The translations under genes were made by a program, and so were the position numbers. The notes beneath the pieces were generated by a model that was not told the origin of the DNA, did not search any database, and saw only the letters and a program-made list of their open reading frames with translations. Below are positions 43,402-52,253 of a stretch of 64,000 nucleotides of DNA, in pieces; position 1 is the first letter of the stretch, and each line of letters opens with the position of its first letter. Source of the stretch: Candidatus Saccharimonadota bacterium (lineage in GTDB: Bacteria; Patescibacteriota; Saccharimonadia; Saccharimonadales; Saccharimonadaceae); assembly GCA_015999875.1 (NCBI GenBank), contig JAECRG010000001.1:62001-126000 (forward strand), in the 5' to 3' direction.

Positions 43402-45016
43402 CCCTAAGCGAAATGCTAAATGTTGAGCCGTGGTTAAGGCGGCTCTTTAGCTCTATCTGTGTGTCGAGTTTCCGAGCTAACTTCATCGCGACATAGAGAC
43501 CAAGCCCGGTGCCGCGTGTTTCGCGAGTACGGTAGTCTTCGCTTCGATAGAATTTACCAAATATTTTCTCCTTGTCGGCTTTGCTGATGCCTATGCCAGT
43601 GTCACTCACGGAGAGTACGATACTATCGCGAGATGCCTCTGCGTGTAGTTTGATGCCACCTTCCTTTGTGTACTTAACTGCGTTTGTGAGAAAGTTCTGA
43701 AGCAACTCAGTAAGATAGAGCCGGCTTGCGCGCACAGAACCAAGGTTGTGACGTGCGTCTAGGTCGAAGCGTAACCCTGCAGTATGTGCAGCGGGGCTGT
43801 GTTCGGTATATAGCGCATTGAGTAGCTCGTTGATGTCTATCACTTCTGTTTCATCTGCGATACCACGTTCAGCACGGGAAAGTGTACTGAGGTCGTTTAC
43901 CATCTTTGAAAGAAATACCATCTGCTCATGTGCGGCATGTAGCGCTGGTCGTATTCTATCTGGAGATGCGAGGTCTTTTTCGTACATAGCTTCGATATTG
44001 CTGAGCGTACCTTCTGCAATAGTAAGTGGTGTACGCAGCTCATGGCTTACAACACTTATAAATTCATCACGCTCTTCATCTAGGTTTTTTTGTTTCGTGA
44101 TGTCGCGTAGTATAAGTATGAAGCCCTGATCGATATCTAGGCGACTATGGCGCTTACCTACGCGGATCGGCGTGATAGACACTTCCAGGCGAACTACGTC
44201 GTCGGCGTACTTGTAGAAAAAGTCGTCGTGAACTTCAGTGAACTTACTTTTTTTCATGATGGAAAAAATATGTACGCGCTTGCCTTTTTCGTCACTAAGT
44301 TTAAATACTTCGTCGATATGGTGACCGTTGAGCGATCCATTAGTGTCGAGAATACCCAGCGCCGCGGCATTGTACATGCGTACTATACCGTGACTATCGA
44401 CACTTAATACTCCCTGTGCAAGGTTATTCATGAGGGTCGATACACGGTAGCGCTCTAGCTCTGCCTGGGCTTTGCTTTTCTCGAGCACTGCCTGGCGGAC
44501 ACTCTGGATGCGTAGAATCGCGCTTACTACGATCGTAATTGCAACGAGCGCGAGTACGACGATTAAAATATCGGCGATGTTTGGCAGTCTAAGCTCGATA
44601 GCGCGGTATATGTCAAAGATAATACCCATCGTCAGTATTGTAGTAGTGAGCATGAGACCCCTGAGTCCATAGACTCTGTAACCTTCATAGATTAGGAGCA
44701 TAAGCGCTAGGCTTAGTAGTGAGCCGAAACCTGTGGATGTAAGTATTAGCCCTATTGCGACGAGCTCCAGGCCAGCCGTGCGTGCCAGTAAAAATCCAGG
44801 TGTAGTGTCTTTCGAAAGCACGCTGTAGCTAGCTAGTAGCACCCCGCTTAGTACGAGAACTATAAAGACAGCATCACCCATATAGCGAGTCTGCGGCAAT
44901 ATATCAACCATTACCAAGTAGCCCTGTAGTACAAACAGTGACGCAAACACTACGCACGCTATCCTAAGCCACATGCCAGTACGTAGCGTTCGCTGATTCT
45001 GGTACTTCCTCGTCAT
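43382..45016 (-). CDS. Orphan PAS sensor histidine kinase
   Basis: At 544 aa it has about five or six N-terminal TM helices (about 14-180), a PAS domain (STLMNNLAQGVLSVDSHGIVR), HisKA with SVVSHELRTPLTIAEG, and HATPase_c with NAVKYTKEGG, DTGIGISKADK and GTGLGLYVAMK. No response regulator lies next to it. The multi-TM sensor resembles kinases that read membrane state rather than an external ligand. Function inferred. Confidence 0.92.
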   Translation of the reverse strand: MTRKYQNQRTLRTGMWLRIACVVFASLFVLQGYLVMVDILPQTRYMGDAVFIVLVLSGVLLASYSVLSKDTTPGFLLARTAGLELVAIGLILTSTGFGSLLSLALMLLIYEGYRVYGLRGLMLTTTILTMGIIFDIYRAIELRLPNIADILIVVLALVAITIVVSAILRIQSVRQAVLEKSKAQAELERYRVSTLMNNLAQGVLSVDSHGIVRMYNAAALGILDTNGSLNGHHIDEVFKLSDEKGKRVHIFSIMKKSKFTEVHDDFFYKYADDVVRLEVSITPIRVGKRHSRLDIDQGFILILRDITKQKNLDEERDEFISVVSHELRTPLTIAEGTLSNIEAMYEKDLASPDRIRPALHAAHEQMVFLSKMVNDLSTLSRAERGIADETEVIDINELLNALYTEHSPAAHTAGLRFDLDARHNLGSVRASRLYLTELLQNFLTNAVKYTKEGGIKLHAEASRDSIVLSVSDTGIGISKADKEKIFGKFYRSEDYRTRETRGTGLGLYVAMKLARKLDTQIELKSRLNHGSTFSISLRAIDSEK

Positions 45017-45052
45017 AATTGCTCTTAGTATACCCTACTAAGCACAAGCGTT

Positions 45053-45742
45053 TCAAATAGTCGGAGAATATTTCTTGATTGAGCGGCAATGCGATATATA
45101 TTCGGGGTCTTTCATGGCGACAAGTTCCCAAAACTTTTGACTATGGTTCATCTGTTTCGTGTGGCACAGCTCATGAATAAGTACGTAATCGATTAGTTCA
45201 AACGGTAGCTGCATCAGGGCGATATTGAGGCTAATGGTTCCTCTTGTGCTACAGCTCCCCCATCTACTGCTCGCATGTGAAAATCGCACACGCTCATATT
45301 GGCAATCGAGTTGTCGAGCTAATATCTCCAGTCGTTTTGGTAAGTAGTGTTTTGCTTCACGGCGCAACGCAGCGCGAATATGCTCGCGGAGTAAATCTTG
45401 CACTGCGTTATCGTGTAGCTGCATGGTTGGCGGTAGTGTCACTACTAGTTTGAGCTCTTGGCGCGCAACACCAAGCGTCGCTCCTTCTACTACAAGCAAT
45501 GAATGACTCTTTCCTATCTGCATGCCGTGTTCGTATCGTACACTGGGCGCTTGTTGCGCTAGCATCTGACGAATCTCATCACGTGAATCAGATAATAGTC
45601 GCTTGAGCCCGCGTGTACTTGCAAATGCGGGCATAGATGCCCTCAGACGTCCGTCAGGAGCAACACTTATTTTGACATGGCGGGCACGGTGACTTTTGCG
45701 TATGGTAATTTCACCGAATTCTTCATCTGAGAGAGTTGCCAA
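45053..45742 (-). CDS. YgjP/DUF45 family metallopeptidase-like protein
   Basis: At 229 aa it has the zinc motif HELCHTKQMNHSQKFW (HExxH plus a third His) and SHASSRWGSCSTRGTISLN, both hallmarks of the YgjP family often linked to type I restriction and stress loci. The substrate is unknown. It is soluble. It is in an apparent operon with the P-loop kinase 12 nt upstream. Confidence 0.88.
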   Translation of the reverse strand: MATLSDEEFGEITIRKSHRARHVKISVAPDGRLRASMPAFASTRGLKRLLSDSRDEIRQMLAQQAPSVRYEHGMQIGKSHSLLVVEGATLGVARQELKLVVTLPPTMQLHDNAVQDLLREHIRAALRREAKHYLPKRLEILARQLDCQYERVRFSHASSRWGSCSTRGTISLNIALMQLPFELIDYVLIHELCHTKQMNHSQKFWELVAMKDPEYISHCRSIKKYSPTI

Positions 45743-45754
45743 TGTTGCTGCTTT

Positions 45755-46366
45755 CTACGATATTTTGATCGAATTACCTTTTAGCACCTGGCGCTTAGGA
45801 ACCTTGAGCGGCTGCACTGCTGGTCGGTTTGGCTCCGCGAGTCGTTTTAATACTGTACGCACTTGAGACGCATAAGTATGTTTACCACTGATAACGACAG
45901 GCTGCTCGTCCTGAGAAGCCGGAGGCGTAAATCGCTTGACTAGATAGTCATAGCGCTCTTCCGGGATGATAAGAGTTTTGTCTTTGTTGCTGCGCGTTGA
46001 GCGGGTAGAACGGGTAAAAGCAGTATCGTCATCTGTTTGAACCCACACAAAGATCGATTCGTACCCTTTAGATCTCACGAACTTTGCAAGATTTTGGCGA
46101 TCTATTCTAGCTTCAGTGCCACCTTCGTAAAGAAACGTTTGCTTCGACTTAAGGAGCTCATTGAGCTGCAGAAGAGTAAGTCGATCTACGACATCTTGTT
46201 CGTCATGAGAGTATGTGGGCTCACCCAGCACATCACGAAGCTTGTCAACTTCCAGGAAGGGCGCGCTGAATGTGTCCGAAAATCTGGTAGCGAACTGAGT
46301 TTTGCCCACGCCGGGTTTTCCGACGACAAAGATGACATGTGGCGTCGTGAGGCTTAGCGATTTCAT
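45755..46366 (-). CDS. P-loop kinase-like NTPase
   Basis: From the ATG at 46366 it is 203 aa. Walker A is VVGKPGVGKTQFA; downstream features (FLEVDKLRDVLGEP, FLYEGGTEARIDRQ, ESIFVWVQTDD) resemble zeta-toxin/AAA_33 or nucleoside-kinase-like proteins. A Thr/Arg/Ser repeat (STRSTRSNK) marks the lid region. It has a basic C-terminus. The substrate is unknown. It is preceded by an extended -10 TGCTATACT, 7 nt from the ATG. Confidence 0.75.
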   Translation of the reverse strand: MKSLSLTTPHVIFVVGKPGVGKTQFATRFSDTFSAPFLEVDKLRDVLGEPTYSHDEQDVVDRLTLLQLNELLKSKQTFLYEGGTEARIDRQNLAKFVRSKGYESIFVWVQTDDDTAFTRSTRSTRSNKDKTLIIPEERYDYLVKRFTPPASQDEQPVVISGKHTYASQVRTVLKRLAEPNRPAVQPLKVPKRQVLKGNSIKIS

Positions 46367-46373
46367 ATAGTTA

Positions 46374-46379
46374 AGTATA
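46374..46379 (-). promoter_or_regulatory. Extended -10 box, leaderless, of the P-loop kinase
   Basis: TATACT preceded by TGC, 7 nt before the ATG; the same arrangement as the pilin gene. Confidence 0.5.
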
Positions 46380-46420
46380 GCAGATAGTCGCGTGACCTGC
46401 GAAATGAGTGCGCTATATAA

Positions 46421-46449
46421 TTTACAATTCCCCACTCGCTTGGTATAGT
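46421..46449 (+). promoter_or_regulatory. tRNA-Trp promoter
   Basis: TTTACA (46421-46426), 17 bp, TATAGT (46444-46449), 14 nt before the tRNA. Confidence 0.6.
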
Positions 46450-46463
46450 GGTACGGATGCTAT

Positions 46464-46540
46464 AGGGGTATAGCTCAGTTGGCTAGAGCACAGGTCTCCA
46501 AAACCTGGTGTCGCGGGTTCGAGTCCCTCTACCCCTGCCA
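46464..46540 (+). tRNA. tRNA-Trp (anticodon CCA)
   Basis: Acceptor AGGGGTA/TACCCCT, anticodon arm CAGGT-CTCCAAA-ACCTG, T-arm CGGGTTCGAGTCCC, encoded CCA end. A single TGG-reading tRNA is consistent with the standard code. Confidence 0.96.
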
Positions 46541-46575
46541 AGATAAAACGAGTCCACCTGGACTCGTTTTATCTT
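46540..46575 (+). terminator. Terminator after tRNA-Trp
   Basis: A perfect 17-bp stem (AAGATAAAACGAGTCCA and its complement) with a 2-nt loop, starting at the last base of the tRNA. The stem ends in TTTTATCTT. Confidence 0.85.
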
Positions 46576-46641
46576 TGTTGTAAAAGTATATGTTCGTGTT
46601 GCCCGGGTGCAATCATTGATCTACACTAGCAAATAATAGTT

Positions 46642-47949
46642 ATGCCAAAAATACCCCGTTTAGTAGAGCGTACTCAGCTATGTGCCATCGATGCATCGTA
46701 TCATCCCGAGCCTATGTCCAAACCTCACGATACGCGACTTACGGGATACATCAGTCAGGAGCACAAAGCGACAGAGGCTAAGGTTAGTAAATTAATAAAG
46801 GGGATTGCATCCACGGCCGTAGGGACCGTACTGTACGGCGCTACGCTACTTGGCGCTGATGTTACTAGTGGCATACGAGAAGGCAAAGAAGCCGTGCAAG
46901 ACAGTCATGCGGAGATCCATGACATTTACACGGATGCAGCTGAATTCAATCCGCTTTACCAAGGGCATGCAACATTTGTGTTGACCGGGCTTGGTACTAA
47001 AGATCCGTCGAAAACAGCCGAAGTGTTGACTATACATCAAGAAATCGGTCGTGTGTTTGGGGTAGAATACAGCAACAAAGACCTCAATACGTTCGATATA
47101 GCTAAGCGCATCATCGAGAAAACCAGAGAATATCACATCACCGAGCTTTCGTTTGATGGCTACAGCGCTGGTGGCCCAATCTCAATCGATGTGGCGGCGC
47201 ACATAGGACGGTTAGCTCCTGAGCTCAAGATCGTCTCTATCACCCTTAATAGTTCTCCTCTGGGCAAAGAGAGTCTCACCGAGAAGAGTCGTGGCGGCGT
47301 TGATATTATGGAAGATATAATGAGTATCAATGAAGATCTCGCATACTACAAGCATGGTCATATTGCAGTGGAGGTATTTAATCGAAACGCCGCATACCTC
47401 GAGCGTGAGAATGTAGATTCCAGTGCTTCTGCATTACTGGGTATGAATAAATTTTCACACAACGGAGTTGTCTATACAATCGATTACGGTAAGGCGATAG
47501 ATGAGATGCGTGAAGTCACAGAAAAGCTCGACAATCCCGCAGCCGCAAGTGCTGAGTTAATACGTCAACAGGCACGATATACCGTGCGCTCTGATTACAA
47601 GAATAACGTTGAAACATTACCGGATGACGTACTGTATGTATACACTCGTTCTACTGATGCCTCTGCCGACCAAGTTGTCAATGTAGATAACGGTGAGGCG
47701 GCATTTATAGAAGTGATGCAAAAGCTCGGTAGAGAATTTGCAGTACAACATTCAGATGTAGGTCACGCCAATCCAGCTGAAGACTTGCAGGCATACGATC
47801 AAATGAAGAGGAGGATGCATGTCGATATTACTCGCAAGCTACTCATGCTCTTCATAGAACGTGAAACCGTAAAAATCGAGGCTGTATCCACTACGCTGCA
47901 AAACAAAGCGCTACAACCTGCGAACCCCATAGAAGGCACACCGAACTAG
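46642..47949 (+). CDS. Membrane-associated alpha/beta-hydrolase-like protein
   Basis: At 435 aa it has an N-terminal segment with one hydrophobic stretch (about 52-70, GIASTAVGTVLYGATLLGA), then a lipase-like fold with the nucleophile elbow FDGYSAGGPI (G-Y-S-A-G). The C-terminal third is helical. Other triad residues cannot be fixed by eye. The first start codon is weakly supported; an internal Met near residue 25 is possible. It ends tail to tail with the DsbA-like gene, overlapping by 4 nt. Confidence 0.65.
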   Translation: MPKIPRLVERTQLCAIDASYHPEPMSKPHDTRLTGYISQEHKATEAKVSKLIKGIASTAVGTVLYGATLLGADVTSGIREGKEAVQDSHAEIHDIYTDAAEFNPLYQGHATFVLTGLGTKDPSKTAEVLTIHQEIGRVFGVEYSNKDLNTFDIAKRIIEKTREYHITELSFDGYSAGGPISIDVAAHIGRLAPELKIVSITLNSSPLGKESLTEKSRGGVDIMEDIMSINEDLAYYKHGHIAVEVFNRNAAYLERENVDSSASALLGMNKFSHNGVVYTIDYGKAIDEMREVTEKLDNPAAASAELIRQQARYTVRSDYKNNVETLPDDVLYVYTRSTDASADQVVNVDNGEAAFIEVMQKLGREFAVQHSDVGHANPAEDLQAYDQMKRRMHVDITRKLLMLFIERETVKIEAVSTTLQNKALQPANPIEGTPN

Positions 47950-48650
47950 ATTGTGATGTCTACTAAGCTTTTGATAAAAGGATAGATTGAGTAGCCACGG
48001 ACGGGCTCTTGCTCGCCGATGAATGTCGTAGGAGTACTGTAGATATTCGCGGCGTATGCCTGTGTATCAGCTTGTTTGATTTTTTCGTCATAGCGTGTCG
48101 CATCGAGGCATGACTGAAGCTTGGCTGTATCAATAGGAGCGTCATATGATTTCGTGAGTGTATCTGAAATTGCAGAGGAGGGAAAATCAACAAAGAATGT
48201 CGCTGCATTTACTACGAGCGTCTGATTGTTTTTGCGACTCAACGCATCATTAATGAATTCTGACATTTGCCAGTATCGACCCTGTTCATTGCTACACATG
48301 AGCAGCTCGGTGAGCGCAGCGGACTGTTCGGTTACGATACTCACCGGCCGTATTTCAAGCTTAATCTTTTTTGTCGTAACATACTCGTCGTAGAGTGGCT
48401 TGAGGGTTTCTTCGTGATACTGGGTGCATTTATCGCACACTGGATCTGTGTAGACTACGACAGTGTCTGCGGCCGATGCGTCACCCAGAGTTACACTCAA
48501 GGCCGCTTTTTCTGGAAGTGTGTTTGTCTTGGCTATTTCTTGCTGGTACGTACGATACGCAAAGATGCCAATTACGCTTGCGAGTATTAGGACGACGGCT
48601 ATAAGTATAACTTTTTCTTGACGTAGGACGAGTTTGCGTTGAACTGACAT
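47946..48650 (-). CDS. Membrane-anchored DsbA/thioredoxin-like protein
   Basis: At 234 aa it has an N-terminal TM (about 14-34), then a DsbA-like domain: VVVYTDPVCDKCTQYHEE carries a CDKC redox motif, and IYSTPTTFIGEQ supplies the cis-proline. Helical-insert cysteines (LLMCSNEQG, LQSCLDA) are present. It probably forms or exchanges disulfides in secreted proteins such as the pilin and Rpf seen in this window. Confidence 0.9.
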   Translation of the reverse strand: MSVQRKLVLRQEKVILIAVVLILASVIGIFAYRTYQQEIAKTNTLPEKAALSVTLGDASAADTVVVYTDPVCDKCTQYHEETLKPLYDEYVTTKKIKLEIRPVSIVTEQSAALTELLMCSNEQGRYWQMSEFINDALSRKNNQTLVVNAATFFVDFPSSAISDTLTKSYDAPIDTAKLQSCLDATRYDEKIKQADTQAYAANIYSTPTTFIGEQEPVRGYSIYPFIKSLVDITI

Positions 48651-48695
48651 AATTATAAATAAGTATAGCAGCTTATATGAGTGCTTGCGATACGC

Positions 48696-49679
48696 TTATG
48701 ATTTTTTTTGCGGGCGTTTACGCGAGGCTACACGTACTGCGCGTCGGAATTTGCGGTCTGCATCTACGTCGGCAAACCTAGCAATGGGCGTATGTACGAC
48801 AAGTCGGTCTTTTTGATCTTGTATGCCACGGTCAATATCCTCTATCATCTGCACGAAGTGCTTCTCGATGAGCCACTCGCGTCCGGGAAGCGTCTGGCCT
48901 ATTACGCTTATGCGCCACAATTCGTCGTTCCAACGCTCGGCATAAGTGACCTTAAGAGGACTTGCGAGCATAGTCGTGCCAGTAGGGATAGTATTGATAA
49001 TTTCATCAATCGCCCGCTCGCCTTTTACCCTATCGCGCACAAACACGTCAACGGCCATAGTGCGCACACCTTTTGGAGACACGTGTACGGCCTGAATCTG
49101 CTGATTGTGAACCCAGACAATCTCGCCACTAAGCGTACGGATTTTTGTAGAGCGCAGTGTCATGCGTTCGACAACCCCGCTCACATCTATGAACGGTTCA
49201 ATCTTAACAAAATCACCTATGTTATACCACTTCTCGGCGATCATCATCATGCCCGTAGTCATGTCACGCATAAGAAGGCCGAGGCTTTGCCCTGCAAATA
49301 CAATAAATAGTGCGCTGGCACCGATTGCCGCGATACCCCCACCCATAGAGGTATTTGAAGCAGGACTCAACACTCGCCACAGCACATACGCAGTGATGGC
49401 AACAATTACTGCCCGCACGGCAGCTATAGTAATGCTCAAGTATGTTTCAACTTCGCGTAAACGCTGGGCTTTGAGTTCATCGGATTCATTGTCGGTACGC
49501 ACGGCCACTTTCTGGGCAATATGAATGATTAGTTTGGCAATATATCTGCTTAGCCATATTGCGAGCATAATACTGCCAACCAGGATCAGTACGGAGCGAA
49601 ATGCGTTTGGTGACACAAAAAAATCCCGCACTTCTACAAGTACGGACTGCATCATATTGTCCAACGTATCGCTCTGCAT
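48696..49679 (-). CDS. mscS: Small-conductance mechanosensitive channel, MscS family
   Basis: The 327-aa osmotic safety valve has three N-terminal TMs (about 23-45, 80-100 and 115-145), the pore helix region (GASALFIVFAGQSLGLLMRD), and the beta domain (WYNIGDFVKIEPFIDVSGVVERMTLRSTKIR). The C-terminus is basic. TATAAT lies 11 nt before the ATG. Confidence 0.92.
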   Translation of the reverse strand: MQSDTLDNMMQSVLVEVRDFFVSPNAFRSVLILVGSIMLAIWLSRYIAKLIIHIAQKVAVRTDNESDELKAQRLREVETYLSITIAAVRAVIVAITAYVLWRVLSPASNTSMGGGIAAIGASALFIVFAGQSLGLLMRDMTTGMMMIAEKWYNIGDFVKIEPFIDVSGVVERMTLRSTKIRTLSGEIVWVHNQQIQAVHVSPKGVRTMAVDVFVRDRVKGERAIDEIINTIPTGTTMLASPLKVTYAERWNDELWRISVIGQTLPGREWLIEKHFVQMIEDIDRGIQDQKDRLVVHTPIARFADVDADRKFRRAVRVASRKRPQKKS

Positions 49680-49779
49680 TTCTTTTCTATATTATACCGT
49701 GTTTCTGGGCTTTTTACTAGTTTAATCTTGTTATGTTTTTTGCTATCATCGTAACAAGATAGCTAAGTGAAGGGTGGAT

Positions 49780-50940
49780 ATGCATACAGTTGTCATAGGG
49801 GGCGGATTCGCTGGTATCAAAACGGCACTAGAGCTTAGTCGACAACAATGCGGTCGTGTCACGCTGATCTCAAACAGACCATCTTTTTTTCATCATGGAG
49901 CAGTCTCTGCGGCCATCACCGGAGGAGATATTGCTCAAATGGCGATTTCTCTCGATGATATATTTGCAACACACTCTGACGTCAAGGTTGTACACGCCAC
50001 TCTTACGTCCATAGACCCAGATAGAAAGTTGGCCGTCTGCGGACACGCCTCATACCAGTACGACACGCTTGTGATGGCACTAGGGTCTGAGTCTGACTAC
50101 TCGGGCATAGCTGGCTCACACGAACATATGTTTGGCGCACGAAACATAGAGCAGGTGCGACGCTTCCATGATCATTTGCATGCAACTCTTGTTGAAGACC
50201 ACCATGTTGAGCGAAGTTATGTGATCGTCGGTGGAGGTGAAACCGGTGTAGAGCTTGCAGGAGCATTGCGCAGCTACGCCGATGAGCTGGCCAAGGCACA
50301 CATCACCAGGCGCGCCAAAGTACATATTACACTAGTAGAAGCGCAGTCACGACTTGTACCGCGACACTCGCATCAAGCCAGTTATCATGTGGCTAAACGA
50401 CTAAAAGCCTTGGGCGTAGATGTACTCTTAAATACCAGGGTTGAACGTGTAGACGATGAATTTGTTACCATAGACAAGCGCAAGCTGCCAACAGAGACAG
50501 TATTATGGGCTGCGGGTGTGCGCAACAACCCCTTCTACCTTAAGCATCCTCAGTACTTCGAAGTTTTATCTGACGGCAGAGTGTCTGTGAACCCATACCT
50601 TGAGGCGTACAGGGATATATATGTAATTGGTGATAATATTGACGTTAAAGATGCCGGTCGCGCACGAAGTGCTCTCGATATGGCCGTATATATCGCAGAC
50701 CATCTCGTACGCAACGTTGCGAGCCGGCCTCTGTACCCATACCGACCAAGCGCATCACTCATTTGCATCCCTATCGGTGCACATTGGGCATACGCTGAAT
50801 GCCTAGGGATCTATGTAACAGGCAAGCTCGGTAGTTACGTTCATCGGCGTGCAGTGAGGCGTAGTTACCTGCAAATCATGCCGCGCGCAATGGCCGATAT
50901 GGCTGTTGCATCCCAGACAACAAAAACCAGGAATTTATAG
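49780..50940 (+). CDS. Type II NADH dehydrogenase-like FAD oxidoreductase
   Basis: 386 aa from the ATG (the track starts 2 codons earlier at GTG). FAD-binding VVIGGGFAGIKTALEL, NAD-binding YVIVGGGETGVELAGAL, TVLWAAGVRNNPF, and the second FAD contact IYVIGDNIDVKDAG. The C-terminal region (about 330-386) resembles the membrane-binding end of NDH-2. It would recycle NADH by passing electrons to a quinone or another acceptor. No other respiratory gene is visible. AAGGGTGG lies before the start. Confidence 0.9.
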   Translation: MHTVVIGGGFAGIKTALELSRQQCGRVTLISNRPSFFHHGAVSAAITGGDIAQMAISLDDIFATHSDVKVVHATLTSIDPDRKLAVCGHASYQYDTLVMALGSESDYSGIAGSHEHMFGARNIEQVRRFHDHLHATLVEDHHVERSYVIVGGGETGVELAGALRSYADELAKAHITRRAKVHITLVEAQSRLVPRHSHQASYHVAKRLKALGVDVLLNTRVERVDDEFVTIDKRKLPTETVLWAAGVRNNPFYLKHPQYFEVLSDGRVSVNPYLEAYRDIYVIGDNIDVKDAGRARSALDMAVYIADHLVRNVASRPLYPYRPSASLICIPIGAHWAYAECLGIYVTGKLGSYVHRRAVRRSYLQIMPRAMADMAVASQTTKTRNL

Positions 50941-51029
50941 GTTGCCTAAACCATAAGCACTGGCTATAATAAGAGACAAATGTGGTAAAAAAGGAGTGGT
51001 AGCGGGTAGGGATCGCTGGCGAAACAAAT

Positions 51030-52253
51030 ATGAACATACTGATGCTCGGGTGGGAATTGCCACCACACAATAGCGGCGGATTGGGAGTAGCATGCTACCA
51101 TTTGTCAAAGTCACTTGCCATGCAGGGTGCAGAGATTGACTTTGTCGTACCGTATACTGCAGAGCATCCAGATATCGATTTCATGTCAATTCACGCAGTC
51201 AGCTCCCTCTCGCCCCTAGAGCGCAATGAGCTTGGTGTTTACGATAGCAGTCGCACTGTCACAAGTCGTGAACTTCCAGATATACCTGGCGGTTCCAAAA
51301 ATATACGAGATATCCAGCGTCGGTATGTGTCGTTTGTAGAAAACTTCGTCCAAGACAGCGAGGTTGATGTCATTCATGCACACGACTGGCTCACGATGGA
51401 AGCTGGCGTGCGCGCCAAAGAGCTTACCGGCAAGCCACTTATTGTACATGTGCACGCGACCGAGTTTGACCGTTCGGGCGAGCTTAGCGGTAATCCAATT
51501 GTGCATGATATCGAGCAGACTGCACTGCTGATGGCCGATCGAATCTTTGCAGTGAGCAAGATCACAAAAAGTATCATCGTACATCGCTATGGTATACCTG
51601 CCGATAAGGTCGAGGTGGTATATAACGGCTTTGACCCCGCATCGCTTGATGATGGCTATGATTATGATCAAATCACCTACCGTTATCTTGAATCCCTCAA
51701 AGAAGAAGGCTACACCGTAGTCGCAACAGTTACTCGCTTCACTGTGCAAAAAGGCTTAACCCATTTGATGCACGCTGCCGCAAAAGTACTAGAGCAATAC
51801 GATAAAGTAGTATTTCTTTTTGCCGGTGACGGTGAGCAGCGAAACGAATTGATAGATTTGGCAGCAAGGCTCGGCATAAGTGACAAAGTAATCTTCACAG
51901 GATTCGTGCGCGGCAAGAAGTGGCGTGATGCTTACTCTGTTGCTGATGTGTTTGTGATGAGTTCTGTCAGTGAACCGTTTGGCCTCACCGCACTTGAGGC
52001 TGCTCACCACGACAATGCATTGATCATCAGCAGGCAGTCAGGTGTGGGCGAAGTATTAAACAGTATTTTCCGATTTGATTTCTGGGATGCAGGCCTACTC
52101 GCGGACCAAATCATAGGCCTTGCCACCTCGCCTGCCCTACTAGGTGAAATGAAACGTAATATTCATGACGAGTATGCCAACTTGTCATGGAACGACATTG
52201 CATCGGAATGTATTGCACACTACAGCAGCGTCCGAACGGGGGCATTAGTATGA
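51030..52253 (+). CDS. GT4-type glycogen/starch synthase-like glycosyltransferase
   Basis: At 407 aa it has a GT-B fold: N-terminal PPHNSGGLGVACYHLSKSLA (substrate loop), VDVIHAHDWLT, HVHATEFDRSGE, and C-terminal ATVTRFTVQKGLTHLM plus EPFGLTALEAAHHD (E-x7-E). It probably extends an alpha-1,4-glucan or transfers glucose to make maltodextrin. The operon continues with GH57 (ATGA overlap), GH15 and an unknown gene. TATAAT at 50965 gives a leader of about 55 nt. Confidence 0.88.
   Translation: MNILMLGWELPPHNSGGLGVACYHLSKSLAMQGAEIDFVVPYTAEHPDIDFMSIHAVSSLSPLERNELGVYDSSRTVTSRELPDIPGGSKNIRDIQRRYVSFVENFVQDSEVDVIHAHDWLTMEAGVRAKELTGKPLIVHVHATEFDRSGELSGNPIVHDIEQTALLMADRIFAVSKITKSIIVHRYGIPADKVEVVYNGFDPASLDDGYDYDQITYRYLESLKEEGYTVVATVTRFTVQKGLTHLMHAAAKVLEQYDKVVFLFAGDGEQRNELIDLAARLGISDKVIFTGFVRGKKWRDAYSVADVFVMSSVSEPFGLTALEAAHHDNALIISRQSGVGEVLNSIFRFDFWDAGLLADQIIGLATSPALLGEMKRNIHDEYANLSWNDIASECIAHYSSVRTGALV

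Noticed and set aside
50980-50988. ATG-TGG-TAA mini-ORF 9 nt after TATAAT, upstream of the GT4 synthase
   Set aside because: It fits the leaderless spacing, but a two-codon frame is easily chance and nothing else supports translation.
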